64,000 nucleotides of DNA from Hordeum vulgare subsp. vulgare (taxonomy: Eukaryota; Streptophyta; Magnoliopsida; Poales; Poaceae). The notes beneath the pieces are model-generated. The model was not told the origin of the DNA. It did not search any database and saw nothing but the letters and a program-made list of their open reading frames with translations. Where the stretch lies: contig NC_058519.1 of assembly GCF_904849725.1 (NCBI RefSeq), positions 20,567,267-20,631,266 of the forward strand, in the 5' to 3' direction. The stretch's first letter is position 1, and each line of letters opens with the position of its first letter. The translations under genes and the position numbers were made by a program. Below are positions 1 through 10,658 of the stretch, piece after piece.

Positions 1-694
1 GAGGAGGGGGTGGCCGCCGGCGTGGTGAGGGGGACCGAGGGGGGGGCCGCCGTGGGAGGGGGCGGTGGAGGGAGAAGGGGCGACGGGAGTTGGGAGAGGA
101 GGGAGTCACGGGAGCAGAGAGAGGGATCGTGGGGAGGAGAGGGGGGGTGCTGTCGTGCGTGGGGTGGGGTGGGGCCGCGAGGGGAGGGGAGTGGCGGCGG
201 CGTGGGAAAGGGAGGGAGTAGCGAGGGGAGGGGGGGCCTCTCGCTAGGGTTTGGCGGGAGGGGGCGCGGGACGTGGCCGGCTGGGCCTTGAGCCCAGTTG
301 GGCCACGGGGGGGGGGGTTGTTTCCTTTTCTTTTTTTTGATTTGTTTTATTCTGTTTTCTCTTTTCCCTTTTATCATTTCTTTCTTTCAGTTTTCTTTTC
401 TTTCTTTTATTATTTAATTTACTATTTGAATTTTTCTTTTGAAACACTTTCTCTTATTATATTTTCTTTTACAAATTATTATACGTACTTTTAATCCTAT
501 CTTTCATATACCTATTCTTTTAATATTCGTAATGAACTTATAAGGTACTTTTCTTTTGTTTCCAAATCTTTTAATCCGGACAGACGCGAATCAACGCGGG
601 TCTGAGATGGGAATCCGATGACGTGGCATCGTTAGCGGTTGATCACTGTAGCTTAATTACAATAATCACTGTAGCAAAAGTCGAGGATGTCACA
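1..694 (-). mobile_element. Ty3/gypsy LTR1, partial (5' part in element sense)
   Basis: This is the 3' LTR of internal copy 1, cut off by the window start. It matches the end of LTR2 (about 9970-10663) almost base for base: the same G-rich stretch, then the T-rich stretch, then the boundary ending in gtcaca at 689-694. Read on the minus strand the LTR therefore opens with TGTGACATCC, directly after the purine-rich tract at 695-707. Differences from LTR2 are a few substitutions and G-run length changes. If LTR1 is full length it should extend about 3.36 kb beyond the window. Confidence 0.93.
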
Positions 695-707
695 ATTCTC
701 CCCTACT
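695..707 (-). other. polypurine tract, gypsy copy 1
   Basis: On the minus strand AGTAGGGGAGAAT lies immediately before the LTR start TGTGACATCC. This is the position and composition expected of the plus-strand primer for reverse transcription. The same sequence borders LTR2 at 10664-10676. Confidence 0.8.
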
Positions 708-730
708 AACAAGAATTCTCGTCCCGAGAA

Positions 731-2656
731 TTAAGAGGTAGAGGGAAAGAGCCCGGGGTATTCATCACGAAGATGATCCTCGCGTTCCCAAGTGGCTTCA
801 TCTTCAGAGTGATTTGACCACTGCACCTTAAGGAACTTAGTGACCTTGCGACGAGTCTTACGTTCAGCTTGGTCGAGAATGCGGACCGGATGCTCTTTAT
901 AAGAGAGGTCTTGTTGTAGCTCTAGCATATCGTGATCCACTGCTCGAATAGGGTCCTTGAAGCAGCGACGGAGCTGAGAAACATGGAAGACATCGTGAAC
1001 CTGAGAAATGTTCGCCGGCAGTTCCAATTGGTAAGCCACTCTTCCACGCCTTTCGAGAACAGTGAAAGGACCAATATAACGAGGAGCTAACTTGCCCTTG
1101 ATTCCGAAACGGTGTGCACCTCTCATTGGTGTGACACGAAGATAAGCCTTTTCGCCAGGTTGATAGACCATATCTTGATGATGACGGTCATACTGACTTT
1201 TCTGACGAGACTGAGCAGCCTTCAGATTCTCATGAATAATGCGGACTTGATCTTCGGCATGTTGAATAATATCCAGACCGAAGAGTGATCTTTCCCCAGT
1301 TTCTGACCAATTCAGAGGAGTCCGACACCTTCGCCCATACAATACTTCGAAAGGGTCCATCTTCAGACTAGCTTGATAGCTATTGTTGTACGAGAACTCG
1401 GCATACGGGAGAGATTCCTCCCATTTCTTACCGAAAGAAATGACACAAGCTCGAAGCATGTCCTCGAGAATTTGATTGACTCGTTCAACTTGTCCCTGGG
1501 ATTGAGGATGAAATGCAGTGCTGAAGGACAGATGAGTCCCCATAGCCTTCTGAAAACTTTCCCAGAATTTTGAAGTAAACAAGCTGCCACGGTCTGAACT
1601 GATTACCAACGGAATACCGTGAAGTGAAACAACTCTTGACGTATAAAGATCTGCCAGCTGACTAGCATTAATCGTTTCTTTGACGGCCAGGAAATGTGCA
1701 ACTTTGGACAGTCGATCAATGACGACAAGAATAGCATCATTACCTTTCTGAGACCTGGGAAAACCAGTGACGAAGTCCATCTCAACGTGATCCCATTTCC
1801 ACTCGGAAATAGAGATAGGTTGCAGAGTTCCAGCAGGCTTTTGGTGTTCTGCTTTGATACGCCGGCATATATCACATTCTGCCACATAGCATGCAATGTC
1901 TTGTTTCATATTGGGCCACCAGAATCTTTGCCGGATGTCTTGGTACATCTTGGTACTACCCGGGTGAATAGACAATGGTGTGTCATGAGCTTCTTCCATC
2001 ACCTTCCCAGTCATCCTGAGATTTTCCTTCTTATTTGGGACGAATAGGCGACCCTTGAAATACAAGGCACCACCTTCATCAACAGTGAAAAAGGAGGGTT
2101 TACCCTTCGCAATATAACTCTTAATCATGTCGACATCATCGTCAAAGTTTTGTATATTCTTTATGGAGCTCACAAGATCTGGTTCAACCACTAGGTTACT
2201 GAGGGAACCCTGATTAACAACACGAAGGTTCATCTTTTGATACTCTTCAGGAGGGGGAACAAGGTAACCCTGAGGAACAATGTGGAGGTTCAGCTTACGA
2301 AATTCCTCTTGCAGACGATCGTGAACCTGATGAACCTCGAGGTGGTTGCAGTATGACTTGCGACTTAAGGCATCAGCCATTACGTTAGCCTTGCCAGGGG
2401 TATATGATATACTACAGTCAAAATCTGCTATACGCTCCATCCATCTTTGTTGACGCAGGTTCAGCTCCGGTTGAGTGAACAAGTACTTCAGACTTTGATG
2501 GTCGGTGTAGATTTCACAGCGATTACCGACAAGGTATTGTCGGCATTCCTTCAATGCATGAATGACTGCGGCAAGCTCGAGATCATGAACTGGGTAGTTC
2601 TCTTCATGAGCACGCAGTTGACGTGAAGCATAAGCAATCACCTTGCGATCCTGCAT
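731..2656 (-). pseudogene. gypsy pol 3' part, copy 1: RNase H - integrase - chromodomain
   Basis: A 641-codon open stretch in the same frame as gag-RT upstream; the frame is actually open from 2869, just after a TGA at 2870-2872. RNase H acidic residues are seen at E27, D52 and D95 (numbered from the Met at 2656). Integrase shows an HHCC zinc site (H224, H231, C261, C264) and a D,D35E triad (D294, D355, E391). A GPF motif (529-531) precedes a chromodomain at about 588-637 with the pattern FLKVQW...ATWE. It would cleave tRNA/RNA hybrids, integrate cDNA and target chromatin. Two upstream TGA codons cut it off from gag-RT, so it cannot be made as part of a normal polyprotein. Confidence 0.92.
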
Positions 2657-3022
2657 TAGGACACAACCTATTCCTTGACGAGAAGCATCACAGTATATGA
2701 CGAAATCCCTTTTCGTATCTGGAGGAGCAAGTACTGGAGCGGACGTCAGTTTGTCCTTGAGCGCCTGGAAACTTTCCTGACATTTATCAGTCCATTCATA
2801 CTTAACACCTTTGTGAAGCAGGTTGGTTAAGGGCTTCGCGATCTTGGAGAAGTTCTCGACGAATCGACGTCAATAGCTGGCGAGTCCGAGAAAACTTCTG
2901 ACTTGCTTGACATTCTTCGGGGGAGTCCAATCAAGAATAGCTTGAATTTGTTCGGGGTTGACCGCAATACCATCCTTGGAAATCACATGACCAAGGTAAG
3001 TCACTTCGTCTAGCCAGAACTC

Positions 3023-5218
3023 TCATTTGGAATACTTCGCATAGAGTTTATGCTCCCGAAGCTTATCCAGTACAAGACGAAGATGTTCAGCATGCTCTTC
3101 TTTGTTCTTTGAAAACACCAGAATATCATCCAGATATACCACGACAAATTTGTCGAGGTGGTCCATGAATATATAATTCATCAATCGATAGAAAGTTGCC
3201 GGTGCATTGGTTAAGCCAAAGGACATGACGGTGTACTCGTATGATCCATATCGAGTAACAAAGGCGGTCTTTGGAATATCCTCCTTGCGAACACGGATCT
3301 GGTGGTATCCCAATCTCAAGTCGAGCTTAGAGAAAACGGTGGAACCAGCAAGTTGATCATACAAATCATTTATCCGCGGGAGAGGATATTTGTTCTGAAT
3401 AGTGGCCTGGTTGATAGGACGATAGTCTTGAACCAATCGATTTGTCCCATCCTTCTTCTTAACAAAGAGAGAAGGTGCTCCCCAAGCAGAGGAACTCGGA
3501 CGGATGAAACCCAGACGGAGCGAGTTGTCAATTTCTTGCTTAAGTTCAAGGAGTTCATGTGGTGGCATTTTACAAGGGCGCTTGGCAATAGGAGTGGTAC
3601 CGGGTACCAAGTCAATGACAAACTCGACAGCTCGAGCAGGGGGAATCCCCGGAAGTTCTTCTGGAAAGACATCTTGGAACTCTCGGACCACTGGAATGTT
3701 TTCAATCCCTTCAAGAGGCGACGCATTTAATGCATTCAAGGCATACAGCCGTGCCTCAGCATTACGGACGAGATGAGCCTGGTAGCTTACTAGTTCATCT
3801 GAAGGGTGTAGGAGGTGGACGGTTTTGGTGGCACAAACGATCGATGTCGTATGAGCTTTCAACCAGTCCATCCCCAATATGAGATCAATGTTGGATGACT
3901 TTAGTAGGATGGGGTTGGCAAGGAATTCTAATCCTTCAATTTCAACTGGAACATGGGGGCAAACCACAGAGGTTCGGCATTCGCCCCCAGGGGTGTTTAC
4001 CACTATCGGGAGGTTCATCTCTTCGCTCCTAATGTCATGCATGTATGCAAAATTTTCCGACATAAAGGAATGCGATGCTCCTGTATCAAACAATATAGAA
4101 GCAGGTACTGAGTTAACGAGAAGTGTACCCATCACGGTAGCAGGCTGGTCTTGAGATTGACCCATATCAATGTTGTTGGCCTGACCACGAACATAAGCAG
4201 GCTTAGTGTTGAAGTTGCGGTTCTGGTTGTTGCCACGGCCAGTTGCGGGTAGTGCCAGCTGATTCTGATTCTGCCTGCAGTCTCTAGCACGGTGACCTGG
4301 ACGGCCACACTTGAAGCACAGCCCGTCCTCGGGACGGGAAGGAGGAACTCGAGGCGGTGGAGCTGGAAGCCTCGGCTGCCTAGGTGGTGGAGGAGGCAGG
4401 CGAGGTGCAGCATAGGACGGCCTCGGAGTAGGAGCAGGTGCATGGTACATGTTGTTGGGAATCCAGATCTTCCGCTTCTGTGCAGATGAGCCCGAAGATG
4501 AGCCCATGTCACGGTTGCGCTTGCTGCTATCTTTGTATTCCTGCAGACCAGTCTCAACCTGAATAGCCTTGTTCACGAGGGTGGCGAAATCAGCATAGTC
4601 CTGAACGAGGAGTGTCAGCTTGATATCAGGGTGGAGGCCCTCACGGAACTTCTCCTGTCTGCGTGCATCAGTCGCAATGTCTTCTTCAGCATAGCGAGAT
4701 AATTCCAGAAATTCCCGCTGATAAGCATCCACAGTCTTGTTGCCCTGGACCAAGTTGCGAAACTCACGCTTCTTCCGGTCCATGATTCCCTGGGGAATGT
4801 ATCGAGCACGGAAAGCAGCCTTGAACTCTGCCCAAGTGATGATAGCTCCAACGGGCTGAGAGCGCCTATGGCTGTCCCACCATTGAGCAGCGGGACCCTT
4901 CAGAAAATATGCGGCAAAGTTGACATAGCTCGCCAGGGGCACATTGGCAGACTCTAGCTCATAAGAAATGTCACGGAGCCAGTCATCAGCATCAAGAGGC
5001 TGAGTTGAGCTGCGGTAGATCGCAGGGTTGAGACGGCAGAAGTCTTGCAGTGTCACGCCTTGTGGTTGGTTCATGTTCGGCCTTTGGAACTGATCCATGA
5101 GCCCTTGCATAAACTGGCGGTTCAGCTCAAACTGTTGGATCATCCCCGCCATATACTCAGGACGCGGGGGTGGTGCATCGTTGGCACGGCCACGCGGGCG
5201 GCCAGCTGGTCTAACCAT
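3023..5218 (-). pseudogene. gypsy gag-protease-RT, copy 1, ends prematurely in RT
   Basis: 731 codons, starting at the Met that opens the Gag reading frame (ATG at 5218-5216). Gag retrotransposon domain lies at about 60-200 ([10 protein letters not shown] region), a Pro-rich linker at 260-297, and a CCHC zinc knuckle at C301, C304, H309, C314 for genomic RNA binding. The aspartic protease motif DTG is at 378-380. RT runs from about 540 with YLDD at 695-698. Translation then meets TGA at 3023-3025 in the RT thumb, and a second in-frame TGA follows at 2870-2872. The frame is continuous with the RNase H-integrase part, so this is a single Gag-Pol ORF broken by two nonsense codons, both shared with copy 2. 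Gag and protease are still encoded whole. Confidence 0.93.
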
Positions 5219-5499
5219 CCTGTTAAATATTTAGCAGGGGTAGTTTAGCTTAAAGTAATTGAAAGGCATCGCACGCATTCATGAAGTAATCAAGCATAAT
5301 GAAAGGGAAAAGCGATAGATACTCCATAGTAGTTGAGTTCGACATACAGACCCATACATAAATTCGATTACAGACTAACGATTAAAAACTCGAAATTTGG
5401 CGATAGCCCGGACGCATTTGACAATACCCTGGACTCACTAGGCGGCGCGCAGGCACGCGGTGGAAGAGTACCACAACGAGATGTAGCGATAAGGCTACA
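5219..5499 (-). other. spacer between extra ORF and gag; possible intron
   Basis: No coding signal. On the minus strand a strong plant-type donor GTGAGT begins at 5438, and an acceptor-like ATTTAACAG ends at 5220, one base before the gag ATG. That would make a 219-nt AT-rich intron whose removal places gag close to an upstream exon. The same sites occur in copy 2. Splicing is an inference from motifs only. Confidence 0.4.
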
Positions 5500-6288
5500 T
5501 CAACGTCGGAGAGGACGAACGAATCTTGGTAGCTGGCGGTGATAGAAGGTAGGGACAGGACCCTGTGTCCCGTTGTGACTCTGGTGACGGTACCGCATCC
5601 AGTCGAGGAGCTGAGGTCCAAGTGCAGGGGTTCTACCCCCAACATCTGTCCACTCGAGAGCTGATGGTAGCTCTGTCCTGCTCGGCTCGCGGATGCGCAA
5701 AGGGGGAACCCTCGGACAGTGTGATGGCTGCAGCTCTGTCAATGCGTCGTAAAGACGAGTGCGCGTAGCATACAGCTCCACAGTCAGAGCTCGGAAAGCA
5801 CGATCCATTGCCTCAGTGTACTGCACCAGAATCCGCGCGTCGTAGCGACGCGTCACGTAGGGGGCGCAGACAGCGACGTAGGAACGGTCGCTGCGCTCCC
5901 GAACGTCAGAAGCGTAGGCAGTGAGATCAGACCCAGTCTCATCCCCAGCGGGAGCATGCGGGATGTATCTGAAAGGGCTCTCCTCCAGGTGAGGGTACGC
6001 TCCACGGAGACGGGTGATGGCGATGTAGGCCGCATCATGGACGGCCATCTCGACCGACACTCCAATACCACAGAACACGTGGCGCTCGAGGGTCTCGCCG
6101 CCCCTCTGGTCGAAGATGCGAACCTCAGCCTGGTACTGGCACTGGTTGTACTCGCGGAAATCCTCGAACACGGTGTACTCGGGGTACCAGCGATAACCCA
6201 GCCTGGTCAGGAGGTCGACCAAAATGGCCGGGAACCCAGTCGTCTCGGTGGCCTGTGTCAAGCGCACGTGCTGTCTTGCGGGACGCAT
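5500..6288 (-). CDS. extra ORF upstream of gag, copy 1; dsRBD-like N-terminal region
   Basis: 262 codons, sense to gag, in another frame. I do not recognise it as a named retrotransposon protein. Residues about 21-96 read like a double-stranded-RNA-binding fold: a helix (LVDLLTRLG), three likely strands, then G74-x-G76-x-S78-x3-A82-x3-A86-A87-x2-A90, which matches the classic G-x-G-x-S-K-K-x-A-K-x-x-A-A-x-x-A pattern. The basic KKxAK positions are V79, E80 and V83, so ordinary dsRNA contacts would be lost. The rest (about 120-262) is Arg/Tyr-rich with a probable helix at 145-188. The ORF is open in both copies (one residue change, R255G) although pol is broken. A 3'-splice-like TTATTTTCAG directly precedes the ATG. 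The function is unknown. Confidence 0.7.
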   Translation of the reverse strand: MRPARQHVRLTQATETTGFPAILVDLLTRLGYRWYPEYTVFEDFREYNQCQYQAEVRIFDQRGGETLERHVFCGIGVSVEMAVHDAAYIAITRLRGAYPHLEESPFRYIPHAPAGDETGSDLTAYASDVRERSDRSYVAVCAPYVTRRYDARILVQYTEAMDRAFRALTVELYATRTRLYDALTELQPSHCPRVPPLRIREPSRTELPSALEWTDVGGRTPALGPQLLDWMRYRHQSHNGTQGPVPTFYHRQLPRFVRPLRR

Positions 6289-6607
6289 CTGAAAATAAGA
6301 TTGACGAATGTCAATGACAGTGTGTGTAATACATATTCAGGAGAAAAAGAGTAGATAGTCCAGCGCTCCGGATTGATGTGATTCGAGAACCTAATGTTAG
6401 AGTTAGTAAAATCTTTGACCCGAAAGAGAAGAGAAAGTAGAGCCCAGAGTATAGAAAAGGAGTAAAAGATACTAATACCACCCAATTGAGATGTGGGCCC
6501 GTAACCCACAACATCAGTGTTAGTAAAGTTTTTCAAACACTAGACTCAACTTCGGCCAAGGAGTTGGAAAGGGGGCTACCTACAGGCAGTTGGCTCTAAT
6601 ACCAACT
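6289..6607 (-). other. gypsy 5' leader, copy 1, with PBS
   Basis: Untranslated leader between the LTR2 edge and the extra ORF. In minus sense it is U-rich with repeated CTAAC-like sequences (possible branch points) and ends TTATTTTCAG just before the ATG at 6288, like the 3' end of a plant intron. A possible donor (TGTAG/GTAGCC) lies about 25 nt after the PBS. No credible protein is encoded here. Confidence 0.55.
6592..6604 (-). other. primer binding site, initiator tRNA-Met type, copy 1
   Basis: Minus-strand TGGTATTAGAGCC starts three bases after the LTR2 end (GTCACA). It matches the usual plant Met-tRNA PBS TGGTATCAGAGC at all but one position. It is repeated in copy 2 at 16571-16559. Confidence 0.85.
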
Positions 6608-7952
6608 TGTGACGCCCTCGGCTTAATCGTACGCTAATCATACACGCAAATGCGTACGATCAAACCCAAGGACTCACGGGGAGATATCACAACACAACTC
6701 TAGACACAAATAAAATAACATCAGCTTCATATTACAAGCCAGGGGCCTCGAGGGCTAGAATACGAAAGCTCGATAAACACACGAGTCAGCGGAAGCAACA
6801 AATATCTGAGTACAGACATAAAACATGGGGTGCCTTAGAGAAGGCTAGCACAAAAGATACAACGATCGAACGAGGCGAGGCCTCCTGCCTGGGAACCTCC
6901 TATCTACTCCTGATCATCAGCGGCCTCCACGTAGTAGTAGGCACCGTCGGGGTAGCAGTCGTCGGTGGCGGGGACCTCCATCTCCTGGGCTTCATCATCT
7001 GGTCGCAGCAAACGGACCAAGGGAACAAGGGGGGAGCAAAGCAGCGGTGAGTACTCATCCAAAGTACTCGCAAGTCTTACATCAGAACTATTCTAATAAT
7101 GCATCAATATCAAAGAAGGGGGTTATATGTGGACTGACTGCAACAATGCGAGAAAAGAGAGAGAATGCCTAGTCCTATCGAAGACTAGCATCTTCAGGGT
7201 CTTGCAGCAATAGACGAGAGTAGAACAGGGGGGTAACACATTAATAGTCATATTGTTGCAGCAATATTAAAGTGAGGTCACGCCTGAAGATCCTCCCTCG
7301 ACTCCCTGCGAGGAAGCAATCCCGAGGCAAACTAATTCCAGTTAAGTAACAATTGTAGTTGTATAAGATCGGGGCACAACTCCAAGTCGTCCTGTAACCG
7401 TGGACACGGCTATCCGAATAGTTAATTTTCATCCCTGCAGGGGTGCACCACATGTCCCGTCACGCTCGATAACACTCTGGCCGGACATACTTTTCTGGGT
7501 CCTGCCCGGCCTCGGAATATCGACACGTCGCAGCCCCACCTAAGACTAATCAGAGAGGCCAGCCCGCCGGTCTAAATCCTAAGCACAAAGGGTTCATGGG
7601 CCCAGTTCCCCTTCACACTCCTGCACGTGGCGTGGGCGGCCGACGTCAGTCCTAGCATCCCTTAATCACAAGCGCGATGCATCTCGGGACCACTCGGGCG
7701 CGCGCCGCTACACTGCTGGCATCTGAAAAGCTTCGGCTGATACCGCGACGCCGAGTACCCATAATTCTTTCCGCGTAGCCGGTTAGTGCGAAAAGGTCTC
7801 CGACCAACCCAGATCAAATACCCAAATCCATTAGCATCTTAATTAGGCCAGCAACACAGTCTCGCGGGAATCCACCCGTCTTACAACTAATCGCCGAAGA
7901 TCCCAGTAACATGGTCGAGTAACTGTGTGGTCGTAACATCAGGGGGGAATCC

Positions 7953-8156
7953 GAGGTATCACCCTCGTTGGATCCCGAACGATGTACCCGTCAAGGGGGG
8001 GCTTAGAGGAATCACCCTCGGGGGTCCCACACTCGCGGGGTAGCACGACAGAGACGTCATCGGGAATGGTGAAAGAGGAATCACCCTCGATAACCACGAC
8101 CGACTAGCTATACTACAGAGATATCATTAGGAGTACTTAGCGAGGTGTCACCCTCG
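7953..8156. repeat. four-copy 15-bp hairpin motif in LTR2
   Basis: GAGGTATCACCCTCG at 7953-7967, GAGGAATCACCCTCG at 8006-8020 and 8075-8089, and GAGGTGTCACCCTCG at 8142-8156. Each has a potential GAGG/CCTC stem. Spacings are 53, 69 and 67 bp, and the intervening DNA is not repeated. The motifs recur at equivalent sites in LTR3 (17920, 17972, 18041, 18108). They may be regulatory or structural; the role is unknown. Confidence 0.75.
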
Positions 8157-9350
8157 GTACCCGACAGTATCCCTGTAGCGTCGTACAACGAAGGGGGGTG
8201 AACGTGCTGTGTCGGGTCTGGCTCGTCGATCGGAGATCGAGATTGAAAAGCAAGCGGGGCAACTGAACTACGGGGTCAGAGGGGATGACTGCTCCACCTA
8301 TACTAAGCAGGTTAAAGGTACAGGACTGAAAGTAACAGTTCATCAAAAACAGGCTATGCATCAGATATAGGAGCTAACTACAACAGTAGCAAAAATACTA
8401 ATGCAAGCAGTAGGAAGAAAGACATAGGCGATATAGGAATGATCAAGGGGAATTTGCTTGCCTTGCTGCTCTGCGGCAAAGGACTGATCGGCAGGGTCGT
8501 AGATGTACCCGGCAGCAGCGTCAGTCTCGGGGTCTACCGGTAAGAAGAGGGGGAAGAAACAATAAATAATAGCACCGATGCAACACAAAGCATGACATGG
8601 AAAGATGCAGGCTAGACATGAGCTAATGCAGCAACATCCGTCATAGACGGGTCGGAAGAATATCTGACGATATTTTCCGGGTCTCGGGCTACTACCGGTT
8701 ACACTGGAAACGATGGAAAAGTTCCATGTTTGCTATGCTAGGGACGCGTGACAGACGAACGGGCCGTGTATCCGGGTTCGTCTCGCTTTGCTGATCAACT
8801 TTCATGTTGAAATTATTTCGATCTGACTTACGGATTATTTAATATTAATTTTCAAAGTTTTATTAATTATTTAGGAATTAAAAACAGATTTAAATGATTT
8901 AATAAAATCCTATTATGACATCATCGCGATGTCAGGCTGACATCAACGTTTGACCGGTCAACTGACCAGCGGGTCCCGAACGTCATAGGCACAAGTTTTA
9001 TTTAAGATTAAATATTTATTAATCAGATTAATTCAACGAGGGACCCACGTGTCATACTCTAATTATGTTAATTAATTATTTTAACTAAATATCTATATAT
9101 TTATCTATTTTAAGAAAACATTATTTTTAATCATCGCGTGGGGCCTCCCTGTCATTGACAGCGGTGCATTGGCCCCACCGGTAAGTGGCCTAAGGTTATT
9201 TCCTCATTTATTTTTATTAGATACCTATCCGTGCAAATACCGTATTCCTCTAAATATCCAAATACACAAATACATACATCACATCTCATACATACATACG
9301 GAATACAACCTTTGTTTTTATTTCTTTTTTCTTTTCTCTCAACACTCATC

Positions 9351-9366
9351 TCTCTGTTAACAGAGA
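9351..9366. repeat. 16-bp perfect palindrome in LTR2
   Basis: TCTCTGTTAACAGAGA reads the same on both strands. It is kept in LTR3 at 19317-19332. In minus sense its TGTTAACAG also resembles a splice acceptor. No function is assigned. Confidence 0.7.
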
Positions 9367-9838
9367 CAGAGAAGTTCTTTTGCTACTCCACCTAGAAGAA
9401 CCTAAACTTTAATCCCTTCTACCGGAGTCTACCCTCGACGGATCGAGGCCCCGTTTGCCGGAACGGAACCGGGGCGGCGAGGAGATCGGCACGGTGGGAG
9501 GAGCCCGAGGAGGGGCTCACCGACGGTGACGTGACGGCCCGGTGAAGCCGGAGTTCGCACGTAGTTGACGGTGGAGACGGACGTGGAGGCGGTAACGGTG
9601 CCGGCGAGGAGGAGCCGGCCGGATCCGGCGTGGTGGAGGTGTCTCCCTGCCCGGTCCCTCCCGGACCGAGCGGGAGAAGGCCGACGGGGGGCCGGGGCGG
9701 TAGGCCGGCGAGATGGAGGCCGAGGCAACCGGGGGCCCCTGCCGGCGGGGTGGAGGGGGTGGCTCGCCGGCGGGAAGTAGGGGCTCGGCCGGCGGGGAGG
9801 AGGGGCTCGGCCGGCGGGGCGAGGGGAGGGACCGCCGG

Positions 9839-10286
9839 GGGAGGGAGGAGGCCGTGGGGGGAGGAGGCCGTGGAGGGAGGAGGTGGCCGTGGGGGATGGA
9901 AGGAGGCCGTGGGGGGAGGAGGCCGTGGAGGGAGGAGGTGGCCATGGGGGATGGAAGGAGGCCGCCGGCGGGAGGAGGGGGTGGCCGCCGGCGTGGTGAG
10001 GGGGACCGAGGGGGGGCCGCTGTGGGAGGGGGCGGTGGAGGGAGAAGGGGCGACGGGAGTTGGGAGAGGAGGGAGTCACGGGAGCAGAGAGAGGGATCGT
10101 GGGGAGGAGAGGGGGGGTGCTGTCGTGCGTGGGGTGGGGTGGGGCCGCGAGGGGAGGGGAGTGGCGGCGGCGTGGGAAAGGGAGGGAGTAGCGAGGGGAG
10201 GGGGGGCCTCTCGCTAGGGTTTGGCGGGAGGGGGCGCGGGAGGTGGCCGGCTGGGCCTTGAGCCCAGTTGGGCCACGGGGGGGGGG
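9839..10286 (+). repeat. G-run-rich tract with 55-bp minisatellite in LTR2
   Basis: The plus strand is dominated by runs of three or more G, with few C and almost no A/T blocks, so many G-quadruplex-type arrangements are possible. A 55-bp unit is repeated twice at about 9847-9956 (gccgtgggggg at 9851 and again at 9906). Run lengths differ between LTR1, LTR2 and LTR3, consistent with slippage. The element transcript (minus sense) is C-rich here. Long open frames on both strands come from composition. Confidence 0.8.
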
Positions 10287-10470
10287 TTGTTTCCTTTTCT
10301 TTTTTTTGATTTGTTTTATTCTGTTTTCTCTTTTCCCTTTTATCATTTCTTTCTTTCAGTTTTCTTTTCTTTCTTTTATTATTTAATTTACTATTTGAAT
10401 TTTTCTTTTGAAACACTTTCTCTTATTATATTTTCTTTTACAAATTATTATACGTACTTTTAATCCTATC
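10287..10470 (+). repeat. T-rich polypyrimidine tract in LTR2
   Basis: Directly after the G-run tract the plus strand becomes T/C-rich (repeats of tttctttc). In minus sense it is a purine-rich stretch near the start of the LTR, with TATA-like AATATAATAA, and it may lie in the promoter. LTR1 has the same tract at about 318-490, LTR3 at about 28880-29065. Confidence 0.6.
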
Positions 10471-10658
10471 TTTCATATACCTATTCTTTTAATATTCGTA
10501 ATGAACTTATAAGGTACTTTTCTTTTGTTTCCAAATCTTTTAATCCGGACAGACGCGAATCAACGCGGGTCTGAGATGGGAATCCGATGACGTGGCATCG
10601 TTAGCGGTTGATCACTGTAGCTTAATTACAATAATCACTGTAGCAAAAGTCGAGGATG

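Larger units (their letters stand above)
695..6607 (-). mobile_element. Ty3/gypsy chromovirus internal region, copy 1
   Basis: Internal domain between LTR1 and LTR2, minus strand. Order in transcription sense: PBS (6604-6592), leader, 262-codon extra ORF (6288-5500), spacer, gag-protease-RT (5218-3023), RNase H-integrase-chromodomain (to 731), polypurine tract (707-695). The domain order with integrase after RT defines Ty3/gypsy, and the C-terminal chromodomain defines a chromovirus. The zinc-knuckle Gag, Met-type PBS and very long LTR suggest the Tekay clade (inference, no phylogeny run). It differs from copy 2 at roughly 14 positions over 5.9 kb by eye. Confidence 0.93.

Noticed and set aside
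2870..3025. Selenocysteine or programmed readthrough at the two TGA codons
   Set aside because: Land plants lack the selenocysteine pathway, and no readthrough-type context was recognised. Ordinary nonsense mutations inherited by both copies explain the data.
1373..6354. Plus-strand frames opposite gag-pol and the extra ORF (for example 1694-2047, 3302-3730, 5956-6354)
   Set aside because: They are antisense shadows of well-supported minus-strand coding sequence and show no domains of their own. They repeat in copy 2 only because the DNA is duplicated.
7241..9360. Small 60-75-codon frames in the gypsy LTR
   Set aside because: Random-length open frames in non-coding LTR sequence. They recur only through LTR duplication and show no motifs or consistent start context.
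9429..10416. Two overlapping ~300-codon Pro-rich minus-strand frames and several Gly/Arg-rich plus-strand frames in LTR2
   Set aside because: Open frames occur in several phases at once because the DNA is almost free of A/T and therefore of stop codons. LTR3 is interrupted here and the G-run lengths vary, breaking the frames.
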